Source of the DNA: Gammaproteobacteria bacterium
Lineage (GTDB): Bacteria > Pseudomonadota > Gammaproteobacteria > UBA6429 > Thiohalophilaceae
Direction of reading: 5' to 3'
Assembly (NCBI GenBank): GCA_003233255.1
Contig: QILH01000256.1
Location: 1-7,896 of the forward strand
DNA length: 7,896 nt
Positions 1-5,001 of the stretch are shown here, one piece after another. The notes beneath the pieces are model-generated. The model saw nothing but the letters and a program-made list of their open reading frames with translations, was not told the origin of the DNA and did not search any database. Made by a program: the position numbers and the translations under genes. The first letter of the stretch is position 1, and the number at the start of each line of letters is the position of its first letter.

Positions 1-90
1 AAGCGCATCGTCGACTAATGTAGTTGTAATCACATCTGGTATAGCACAGTATCCAGCTGATGCTAGCTGTGCAAAGCAACGGTCAAACAC
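1..90 (-). CDS. Possible 5' end of an unidentified gene running off the left edge
   Basis: A minus-strand frame is open from the stop at 103-105 to the window edge. A GTG at 90-88 lies 9 bases after a GAGGA (104-100) that could be a ribosome binding site, giving about 30 residues that begin MFDRCFAQLASAG. No family is recognised. The same strand carries the small peptide gene at 187-363, so this could be the next gene of that unit, but a non-ATG start and the short visible length make it weak. It may be chance or a remnant. Confidence 0.2.
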   Translation of the reverse strand, partial: MFDRCFAQLASAGYCAIPDVITTTLVDDAL

Positions 91-186
91 AACACCACAT
101 CCTCACGAAGAAACTAACCCTGCGCCAAACGGTAGCAAGGTTAGAATCTTCGCATTAATATTTAATTTGATAAGCGTCTACTTTAT

Positions 187-363
187 TTATACGACACATC
201 CTGAATCTAAGGCCGCTTCCAATAATTTTAGTTCTTCGTTATCTACACCTAAATCGTCATGCTTATCATGACCTGTTGCTGTACATGTGCATGTTGTAGC
301 AGTGCAAGCCGCACCATATTCATTTGTCTGCATTACAACCAGTAGCTCTTTAAGATTGAACAT
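187..363 (-). CDS. Small Cys/Thr-rich peptide, 58 aa, possible modified-peptide precursor
   Basis: This short reading frame starts with ATG at 363-361, six bases after a very good AGGAGA ribosome binding site (375-370), and ends in TAA. The product has three parts: a short N-terminal segment (MFNLKELLVVMQTNEYG), a low-complexity block AACTATTCTCTATG (about residues 18-31) with three cysteines and seven threonines, and an acidic, helical-looking C-terminal part containing HDKHDD and ending DSGCVV. There is no signal peptide or membrane segment. Alternating Cys/Thr runs occur in precursors of ribosomally made, post-translationally modified peptides such as azole-containing peptides, lanthipeptides and sactipeptides. 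However, the block here is internal rather than C-terminal, and no modification enzyme is visible in the window. A metal-binding small protein is an alternative. The family is not recognised. That it is a real gene is fairly likely from the start signals; any function is inference. Confidence 0.6.
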   Translation of the reverse strand: MFNLKELLVVMQTNEYGAACTATTCTCTATGHDKHDDLGVDNEELKLLEAALDSGCVV

Positions 364-410
364 TAATATTCTCCTAATTTATTCTATATTCCATAAGTGT
401 TTATTTCCGC

Positions 411-439
411 CTTATATTAACTAAAAAGTCAATTTCCAA
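411..439 (-). promoter_or_regulatory. Candidate sigma-70 promoter for the small peptide gene
   Basis: On the minus strand TTGGAA (439-434) is followed after 17 bases by TATAAG (416-411). These match the -35 and -10 consensus at 4/6 and 5/6. Transcription would begin near 404, leaving about 40 bases of leader before the ATG at 363. The region is AT-rich, so chance matches are common. Confidence 0.4.
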
Positions 440-691
440 ACAAGCATTGTTTTACCAATTCATACTATTTTAGATAATTTCAAAAATTGATATAAACCGT
501 TTGCTCATATATTTATCATAATAATATAGTGGTTATTTTGTTTGGGTTTCGGATTTTAAACAAATCGTTAAGGTGATGTAAGAAACAATACATCTCTTTA
601 CTATCTATGCATGTCATATACACTAAGTCATAATATAAATATTTACTAATTTAACATTACTACATAGAAATGACAGGATAGGAAATAACAG
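440..691. other. AT-rich stretch with no recognisable gene
   Basis: Very AT-rich sequence. Both strands contain only frames of about 25 codons or fewer, and none has a ribosome binding site at a proper distance. No RNA gene or mobile element is recognised. It separates the small peptide gene from the tRNA. Confidence 0.6.
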
Positions 692-712
692 AAAAATTGA
701 GTCACTTAACTC
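692..712 (-). terminator. Weak candidate terminator for tRNA-Met
   Basis: Downstream of the tRNA on the minus strand, GAGT (712-709) pairs with ACTC (702-699) around a 6-base loop, followed by AA and five T residues (696-692). The 4-bp stem is short, so this may not be functional. Confidence 0.25.
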
Positions 713-722
713 TTTGATTTAA

Positions 723-799
723 TGGTAGCGAGGGGGAGACTTGAACTCCCGACCTCAGCATTATGAATGCTGCGCTCTAACCAGCTGAGCTACCTCGCC
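723..799 (-). tRNA. tRNA-Met (anticodon CAT), elongator type
   Basis: A complete 77-base cloverleaf on the minus strand. The acceptor arm GGCGAGG pairs with CCTCGCT (first pair G-U). It has a D arm with GCTC/GAGC, an anticodon stem CAGCA/TGCTG with loop TTCATAA (anticodon at 765-763), a T arm GGGAG-TTCAAGT-CTCCC, discriminator A and an encoded CCA. Initiator tRNA normally has a mismatched 1-72 pair and three G-C pairs in the anticodon stem, neither of which is seen, so elongator Met is preferred. A CAT anticodon can also belong to tRNA-Ile2 with a lysidine-modified wobble base. The overall sequence looks more like Met, but this was judged by eye. Confidence 0.95.
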
Positions 800-844
800 A
801 TTTGAACCCGTTTCAGACTTGATGGATGTTACGGGAAGCCGCGC

Positions 845-873
845 ATTTTCGGTTTTAGGCCCGGTTTTGTCAA
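845..873 (-). promoter_or_regulatory. tRNA-Met promoter
   Basis: On the minus strand a perfect TTGACA (873-868) is separated by 17 bases from GAAAAT (850-845). A GC-rich discriminator, GCGCGGC, follows immediately, as is typical of stringently controlled stable RNA promoters. Transcription would start near 838, giving a precursor leader of about 40 bases before the mature 5' end at 799. Confidence 0.7.
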
Positions 874-936
874 GCTCATTCGACCTGAATACGAGTCATG
901 ATAATAGCATAAACCCATGTTAACCTCTTGTTTATA

Positions 937-965
937 TTGATATTTTCTATGGTTTATCCTATCCT
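937..965 (+). promoter_or_regulatory. Candidate promoter giving a leaderless mRNA
   Basis: TTGATA (937-942), a 17-base spacer, then TATCCT (960-965). Seven bases further is 972, the A of the ATG of the following gene, so the transcript would have no 5' leader. The -35 matches 5/6 and the -10 matches 4/6. Confidence 0.5.
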
Positions 966-971
966 TAAAGG

Positions 972-1871
972 ATGACAAACTATCTCAACTGGCCCACTGA
1001 GCCGGATTCTCAGCCTGTATCTCGTTGGCATCACCCTGCCTCAAACCTGTGTCTGGATTTCCACGGTGACCCGGCGAAGGCCGAGTTGGTGGTTTACTCC
1101 GATGGCAATCATCATATGGCGCTGGCCGAGCTGATTGCGAGCTTTCAGCAACAAACATCGGGGCTGAGCCAGTTTTTTTATGCCACCACGCCGCCGAGTG
1201 TGATATTGAAGATTGTCGAGCATGGCCAGTTGCAGATGGGCAATTTGGTGGTCTCTCGTCAGCCGCATGTCTTTATCAGCCCCGAAAATATCGTGCAGAA
1301 AGTGATTCAAATGGGCAAGGCGACGAAGTATCAGACCTTCATGCAAAGCCAGGGCAATGTCCTGCTGGTGCGCAAGGGCAACCCGAAATCCATCAATAGC
1401 CTGCATGACTTATTGCGCGACGATGTGACCCTGTTTATTTCGAACCCTGTGACCGAGTCCGCCAGTCATGTGGTTTACAAAGAGACCTTGCTGGATGTTG
1501 GACAAGAATTAAATATTAAAGATGGCATCGCGGCGAAACTCGATGCGGACTGCTCGTCACTGCTTTATGGTGAATGCATCCATCATCGGGAATTGCCGCA
1601 GGCGCTTTATGATGGCCGGGCCGATGTGGCGGTGGTGTATTATCATCTGGCTTTGCGTTATAGCCGCATCTTTGCCGATGATTTTAGTTTTATGTCGCTG
1701 GCCGGGGGTGAAATCAATTCGGAAGTTGGTAATCAGAAAACCACTTACCACATAACCTGTCTGAATGATCCCGGCCCGTTTGGTGAGTTGTTTCTGGCGT
1801 ATTGTTTTAGTGATGAGGCCACGGAGATTTATCAGCGGCATGGGTTGTTGCGAGCTGCTGAACAACAATAG
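972..1871 (+). CDS. ModA-like substrate-binding-fold protein without signal peptide
   Basis: The 299-residue product resembles the type II periplasmic binding protein fold used by molybdate-binding ModA and related ABC solute receptors. The fold begins around residue 38 (LVVYSDG). A helix follows with an ALAEL start, then VRKGNPKSINSLHDLL (133-148), the motif usually seen before the second lobe. Next come PVTESASH (159-166), YDGRADVAVVY (213-223), and a C-terminal PFGELFLAYCFSDEA (269-283) like the end of ModA. These family proteins are normally exported, but the first 35 residues (rich in W, P, D, H) contain no hydrophobic signal, so this one should be cytoplasmic and may sense or bind an anion inside the cell. 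The start is fixed by an in-frame TAA at 966-968. The only purine-rich run (AAAGG) touches the ATG and cannot serve as a normal ribosome binding site, consistent with a leaderless mRNA. It converges with the anti-sigma gene with only two bases between stop codons. The ligand is unknown. Confidence 0.75.
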   Translation: MTNYLNWPTEPDSQPVSRWHHPASNLCLDFHGDPAKAELVVYSDGNHHMALAELIASFQQQTSGLSQFFYATTPPSVILKIVEHGQLQMGNLVVSRQPHVFISPENIVQKVIQMGKATKYQTFMQSQGNVLLVRKGNPKSINSLHDLLRDDVTLFISNPVTESASHVVYKETLLDVGQELNIKDGIAAKLDADCSSLLYGECIHHRELPQALYDGRADVAVVYYHLALRYSRIFADDFSFMSLAGGEINSEVGNQKTTYHITCLNDPGPFGELFLAYCFSDEATEIYQRHGLLRAAEQQ

Positions 1872-1873
1872 CG

Positions 1874-2587
1874 TTATGCTTTTACGTATAGCCATCCCAA
1901 TTTAAGCCGCTTTAGAATTTGATCCAGTCCCGCTGGTATTTTTTCGGCTTCGGGTAATAATTCTATATCGTGCCCTTCTTTTAACTCGACCGTTTTCAAG
2001 GCAATTCCACAGGCCTTGAACGAAAGGTTCTTATGCTGTTTAGATAAACTTTCGATACGCGAGGCATAGGGTGAATTTGTCCGTAACAGGCCAATGCCCT
2101 CGGCGTTAGCCAGCACCTCTAGCTGAATATCCTTTTGCTGATTCAATAATAATTCGGCTTTATCAAGCGCCGTATTAATCCGATCAGGATCCATTTTACT
2201 GACATGTATTATTACTTTACTGTTTTGTAGTTTTTCCGAGCTTAAATAGGCAATGTCCTGAATATTCTCGCCGGGGGAAGAATTATAGAAAAGATGAAAC
2301 TGCCAGCCAAATGCCGCACTCAGAATAACTAATAGTCCAGCGGCAATCATCTGCTTTGTCCGTTGACTGAATTTGGTTGCCGCCGCATAGGGATCATACG
2401 GCGATTTGGGAATAGTGTTATACGCTAAGGATAAAAGCTCATCATTACGTTGCAGTTCGCATAAGGTATGTGAGAGTTTTTCGTCTTTCTTTAAAGAATC
2501 AAATATTTGTATCCGTTCATCCGTTGCCAACTGGTTATCGATAAACGCATTTAAATTTTCATTCTGGTCGTTTTGATTATGGCTCAT
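1874..2587 (-). CDS. Anti-sigma factor with periplasmic DsrE-like domain
   Basis: The product has 237 residues. Residues 9-60 (LNAFIDNQLATDERI, then a helix with DELLSLAY) look like the cytoplasmic sigma-binding domain of ECF anti-sigma factors. The zinc-binding His-x3-Cys-x2-Cys signature is absent; the only cysteine there is Cys43. One hydrophobic segment (about 78-96) crosses the inner membrane. The rest, about 123-237, resembles the DsrE/DsrF fold of sulfur-relay proteins: KVIIHVSKMDPD at its start, then LEVLANAEGIGLL, then FKACGIALK with Cys193 where DsrE-type proteins carry their active cysteine, and LGWLYVK at the end. It should lie in the periplasm. The start is chosen at 2587, because a GGAG sits six bases upstream and the ATG forms an ATGA overlap with the sigma stop; an earlier in-frame ATG at 2599 overlaps that ribosome binding site. 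I infer that it holds the sigma factor until the DsrE-like domain senses a periplasmic signal. The fusion is unusual; the sensing role is unproven. Confidence 0.8.
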   Translation of the reverse strand: MSHNQNDQNENLNAFIDNQLATDERIQIFDSLKKDEKLSHTLCELQRNDELLSLAYNTIPKSPYDPYAAATKFSQRTKQMIAAGLLVILSAAFGWQFHLFYNSSPGENIQDIAYLSSEKLQNSKVIIHVSKMDPDRINTALDKAELLLNQQKDIQLEVLANAEGIGLLRTNSPYASRIESLSKQHKNLSFKACGIALKTVELKEGHDIELLPEAEKIPAGLDQILKRLKLGWLYVKA

Positions 2588-3117
2588 TTTACTCTCCATA
2601 ATGTTGGCGTTACATTGTCAGGGAAGTCGATGTCTTTTAGTTGATCGCGCAGGGTTTTGCGTGCTCTACTTACCCGACTCATCACCGTCCCGGTCGGTAT
2701 CTCTAATATTTTCGCGGCGGCTTCGTAGCTAAAGCCTTCAATGACTATTAAGGACAAAATCTCTCTATGTTCAATCGTCATAGCCTGAAATGCCTTCGTC
2801 ACATGCGTCATTACCTGAGTAATATGGTGTTGAGATTCCGGATCGTTGCTGGCATGCAACTCAACCTCATTGATATCGACCTGGGGTTTACGCCTCCGCA
2901 AATCATCTCGCCAACAGTTCCGTAATACCTTAAATAACCATATTTTCAATTCGTCTTCGTTTTGAAATTTTTCTGGCCGATGTAAACAACGGGTTATGGT
3001 TTCCTGAACCAGATCGGCCGACAACGCCCGATCATGTGACCAGGCATAGGCCACTTTGTACAATTCCTGCCATTTTTCCTGTAAAACCTGTTTAAATCGT
3101 TTGCTTCGCCCAAACAC
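2584..3117 (-). CDS. ECF-type RNA polymerase sigma factor
   Basis: The 177-residue protein has the two-domain layout of extracytoplasmic-function sigma factors. Region 2 spans about 13-77, with ADLVQETITRCL (34-45) for core binding and LKIWLFKVLRNCWRDDLRRR (57-76) for -10 recognition. A linker of about 30 residues follows, then region 4 (about 107-160), whose helix-turn-helix FSYEAAAKILEIPTGTVMSR should contact the -35 element. The length is normal for the family. The start is GTG (3117-3115) with AAAAGG eight bases upstream. Its stop overlaps the ATG of the anti-sigma gene. It directs RNA polymerase to a small regulon; the closest candidate targets are the two symmetric promoters in the divergent region just upstream, one for itself and one for the secreted TPR gene. 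The ECF subgroup was not determined. Confidence 0.93.
   Translation of the reverse strand: MFGRSKRFKQVLQEKWQELYKVAYAWSHDRALSADLVQETITRCLHRPEKFQNEDELKIWLFKVLRNCWRDDLRRRKPQVDINEVELHASNDPESQHHITQVMTHVTKAFQAMTIEHREILSLIVIEGFSYEAAAKILEIPTGTVMSRVSRARKTLRDQLKDIDFPDNVTPTLWRVK
2594..2597 (-). promoter_or_regulatory. Ribosome binding site deciding the anti-sigma start
   Basis: GGAG (2597-2594) lies six bases before the ATG at 2587-2585 and inside the end of the sigma gene. It overlaps the alternative ATG at 2599-2597, which therefore cannot use it. The ATGA overlap suggests translational coupling of sigma and anti-sigma. Confidence 0.7.
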
Positions 3118-3151
3118 CCTGTCCGCCTTTTATTAAGGTTCTATACTAAGT

Positions 3152-3179
3152 AATACGTTTCAGCACCGAATTTATTCCC
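3152..3179 (-). promoter_or_regulatory. Candidate ECF promoter of the sigma/anti-sigma operon
   Basis: On the minus strand GGGAAT (3179-3174), exactly 16 bases, then CGTATT (3157-3152). The -35 resembles the GGAA core typical of ECF sigma factors, and the -10 begins with CGT as in many ECF promoters. A near-identical promoter faces the other way, which is the main support. Transcription would start near 3145, about 28 bases before the GTG, indicating autoregulation. Confidence 0.65.
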
Positions 3180-3194
3180 TTTTCAGGGAATAAA
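3171..3194. repeat. Perfect inverted repeat between divergent genes
   Basis: TTTATTCCCT (3171-3180) and AGGGAATAAA (3185-3194) are perfect 10-bp reverse complements around the 4-base centre TTTC. Each arm contains the -35 element of one of the two divergent promoters. It could alternatively be the operator of a dimeric regulator. As an RNA hairpin it lies upstream of both predicted transcription starts, so a terminator role is unlikely. Confidence 0.9.
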
Positions 3195-3213
3195 AATTGA
3201 ACCCAAACGTTTA
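3186..3213 (+). promoter_or_regulatory. Candidate ECF promoter of the secreted TPR gene
   Basis: GGGAAT (3186-3191), exactly 16 bases, then CGTTTA (3208-3213). Aligned with the opposing promoter, the two share AGGGAATAAA at the -35 end and AAACGT at the -10 end with the same spacing. Transcription would begin near 3220, leaving about 60 AT-rich bases of leader. Confidence 0.65.
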
Positions 3214-3269
3214 TATACATAGGTAAATACATAATTAATTATATAACGTATTGTTTTTTAAAGACATAT

Positions 3270-3274
3270 GGAGG
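3270..3274 (+). promoter_or_regulatory. Ribosome binding site deciding the TPR gene start
   Basis: GGAGG (3270-3274) is followed after five bases by the ATG at 3280. The earlier in-frame ATG (3268-3270) overlaps this site and has no good site of its own, so 3280 is the better start. Confidence 0.75.
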
Positions 3275-3279
3275 AATAT

Positions 3280-4710
3280 ATGTGGGTTGTTAAAAAAATA
3301 TTCATTTCACTCATAACCATGATGGTATTGCTAGCCGCGCATGCTAACGCCGCAACCAGCGCTAAAAAAACCAGCAGCATGTCCACCGATAATATACACG
3401 TCACGTCCTGGAACCGGTTTTCTGAAGAACTGTATCTATTCCATACTCATCAAATTAATACACATCAGATCCAAACTGAAGAGGCCTTAGGCGGTTATGC
3501 GGGAATGCCGGATTTTTATCGTGAGGTTAAATACTACGACGCTAAAACAAATAAACTCTTAAGCCGCATTCAGTGGGAAAGAGATAATCCTGACAAAATC
3601 CATGTCATTGAGGTATTTGTCTACCAGGAAAACGGTAAACTTAAAAGTGATTATCTGGCAGCCTTTTTGCCAAAGCACCGAAACGCTCCGATTCAGACTT
3701 TGATTAATGTGCACTATCAAAATGACGAGTTGTATAGTTTTCGTCAATTCGATGCCTCCGGGGCCAGGATTCATGAACAATGCCAGGGACATTATTTTGA
3801 TCAACCCGTGTTAATCAGTCTTGATGAAGACGATTTTGACTCAACCGAACCGCATATTATAAAAACACTCGTCAGTGATGAGTATCTAACGTGTTTCGAG
3901 TTTACTCCCAGTGTGGTGAACCATTACATTTCGCCATTCAAGACCAGCGGCATTCAGAAACCTCAAATCCAAAATACACATCCCTCTCTCAATGCAGGAA
4001 TGGCCGAGGTCAATACGGTTGAGAAAAACATTCAACAATTATCCGTCAAAATTAATTCAAGCCCGAATCCCGGCCGCCTGTATATCAAACGCGGGCAGGC
4101 GTTTTTTAGCCTGCATGAATTTGAATCGGCTATTCAGGATTATAATTCAGCACTTAAGATCGACGATACGCTTGATGAGGCCTATTTTGGTCGAGGTATG
4201 GCGAAGGGGCGTATTGGTCAGGTCACACAGGGAATCGAAGACCTCAGTGAGTACCTCACCCGAAACCCAAACAGTTCGTTGGCGTACACTAAACGAGGGG
4301 TTCGTTATATTTGGGCGGGGGAACTGGTTAAAGCTAAAACCGATCTCCTGAAAGCGATAAGAATTAATCCCGCGAATGCCGAAGCGCATGATGATTTAGG
4401 TGTGGTCTTTGCCAGCGAGAAAAACTTTGAACAGGCGCTCATTCATTTTAGAACCGTGGTGAAACTTGACCCATCTTACCAGAAAGGATTCCATAATCTT
4501 GCCATGGCGTATTTTATCACCGGCCAACACACGCAGGCATTAACAAATATCAATACGGCCTTAAATATTACGCCCAATAATAAAAATTCATTGCTGCTAA
4601 AAGGGGAAATTGTTGCCGGTCTTGGCATGGACAAGGAGGCTCAGGCAATCACCGAGCGGGCAGAGTTTTTACCCGATGGAAACTGGTCGGAACGATTCTC
4701 GATTAAATAA
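3280..4710 (+). CDS. Secreted protein with unknown N-terminal domain and six TPR repeats
   Basis: The product has 476 residues from the start at 3280. It begins with a clear signal peptide: a VKK positive end, the hydrophobic stretch IFISLITMMVLLAA, and probable cleavage after HANA near residue 24. Residues about 35-220 form a domain I do not recognise, rich in aromatic and charged residues (for example PDFYREVKYYDAKTNKLLSR) with cysteines at 168 and 205 that could form a disulfide in the periplasm. A linker of about 45 residues follows. Then come six consecutive 34-residue tetratricopeptide repeats (about 265-468), recognised by the spacing of Gly/Ala and a terminal Pro, for example AIRINPAN and VVKLDPSY. 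TPR arrays usually act as protein-binding scaffolds, here in the periplasm or at the outer membrane. The gene is divergent from the ECF sigma operon and shares a matching promoter, so it is probably a main target of that sigma factor. The exact function is unknown. Confidence 0.85.
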   Translation: MWVVKKIFISLITMMVLLAAHANAATSAKKTSSMSTDNIHVTSWNRFSEELYLFHTHQINTHQIQTEEALGGYAGMPDFYREVKYYDAKTNKLLSRIQWERDNPDKIHVIEVFVYQENGKLKSDYLAAFLPKHRNAPIQTLINVHYQNDELYSFRQFDASGARIHEQCQGHYFDQPVLISLDEDDFDSTEPHIIKTLVSDEYLTCFEFTPSVVNHYISPFKTSGIQKPQIQNTHPSLNAGMAEVNTVEKNIQQLSVKINSSPNPGRLYIKRGQAFFSLHEFESAIQDYNSALKIDDTLDEAYFGRGMAKGRIGQVTQGIEDLSEYLTRNPNSSLAYTKRGVRYIWAGELVKAKTDLLKAIRINPANAEAHDDLGVVFASEKNFEQALIHFRTVVKLDPSYQKGFHNLAMAYFITGQHTQALTNINTALNITPNNKNSLLLKGEIVAGLGMDKEAQAITERAEFLPDGNWSERFSIK

Positions 4711-4770
4711 AACTATTTACGTAACCAGAGCTCGGGGAAAGTGCACTGCCCACAAATCCTGAAGGCCCCA

Positions 4771-4786
4771 GCTACTCGGCTACTCG
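4771..4786. repeat. Tandem octamer duplication
   Basis: GCTACTCG occurs twice in direct succession (4771-4778 and 4779-4786), immediately left of the REP-like palindrome. It is probably slippage or part of a dispersed intergenic repeat. Confidence 0.6.
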
Positions 4787-4788
4787 AC

Positions 4789-4823
4789 TATTGTCATCCT
4801 TCGCTTCGCTCAGGATGACAATA
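4789..4823. repeat. REP-like palindrome
   Basis: Perfect 12-bp inverted arms, TATTGTCATCCT (4789-4800) and its complement (4812-4823), surround the 11-base loop TCGCTTCGCTC. The core with CATCCT, TCGCTTCGCTC and AGGATG resembles an intergenic palindrome I have seen in many unrelated bacterial genomes (from memory, not searched). It lies between the convergent ends of the TPR gene and the DUF3604-like gene and could act as a bidirectional transcript end, although neither side has a long T run. Confidence 0.8.
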
Positions 4824-4880
4824 CTAAACCTTGTGTGCAGCATGATTGCTTAAACATTACATGCAAGATAACGGTAGAAG

Positions 4881-4910
4881 TCTGGGATGATGAACCACCC
4901 AGATTGTTTT
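4881..4910 (+). terminator. Weak candidate terminator for the TPR gene
   Basis: TCTGGG (4881-4886) pairs with CCCAGA (4898-4903) around an 11-base loop, followed by TTGTTTT (4904-4910). A G-U pair may extend the stem. It lies about 170 bases after the TPR stop; the large loop and interrupted T run make it uncertain. Confidence 0.35.
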
Positions 4911-4917
4911 CCTAAAT

Positions 4918-4954
4918 CGAATTCAGCAACCGAACTCAGGAACGAATTCAGGTT
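4918..4954. repeat. Three imperfect 12-13 base tandem repeats
   Basis: CGAATTCAGCAAC (4918-4930), CGAACTCAGGAA (4931-4942) and CGAATTCAGGTT (4943-4954) follow one another directly, sharing CGAAyTCAG. They end where the T tract of the minus-strand terminator runs out. No function is recognised. Confidence 0.7.
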
Positions 4955-4983
4955 AAATAAAAAAAAGCCACCCGAAGGTGGCT
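4955..4983 (-). terminator. Rho-independent terminator of the DUF3604-like gene
   Basis: On the minus strand AGCCACC (4983-4977 read in reverse), loop TTCG, then GGTGGCT form a perfect 7-bp stem with the extra-stable UUCG tetraloop, followed by a run of seven T residues and then ATTT. The stem begins 18 bases after the TAG stop of the gene at 5002, so it ends that transcript. Confidence 0.93.
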
Positions 4984-5001
4984 GTCAGGAAGAGACGAAA
5001 A

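Noticed and set aside
106..160. Short minus-strand stretch reading like a lipoprotein signal, interrupted by a stop at 103-105
   Set aside because: The reading LTLLPFGAGLVSS is followed by TGA and then GCG; it would need both a start in another frame and a read-through. Too little to call a pseudogene.
2..271. Plus-strand frame open from the left edge for 89 codons, ending in TGA
   Set aside because: No start is visible, the composition (Ser/Thr/Asn/Pro-rich) matches no family I know, and it lies antisense to the small peptide gene, which has a strong ribosome binding site. It could be the end of a gene entering from the left, but I cannot support it.
1..720. CRISPR array or insertion sequence in the AT-rich left part
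   Set aside because: No regularly spaced repeats and no transposase-like frame or terminal inverted repeats are visible.
1041..1406. Minus-strand open frame of 121 codons
   Set aside because: It is antisense to the ModA-like gene, has no recognisable protein features and no separate start signals.
3245..3252. Second plus-strand AACGTATT resembling the -10 of the sigma promoter
   Set aside because: No GGGAAT-like element lies 16 bases upstream, whereas the copy at 3208-3213 has one at the exact spacing.
3268..3279. Earlier ATG start of the TPR gene, adding four residues
   Set aside because: It overlaps the GGAGG ribosome binding site that fits the ATG at 3280, and the signal peptide is better formed from 3280.
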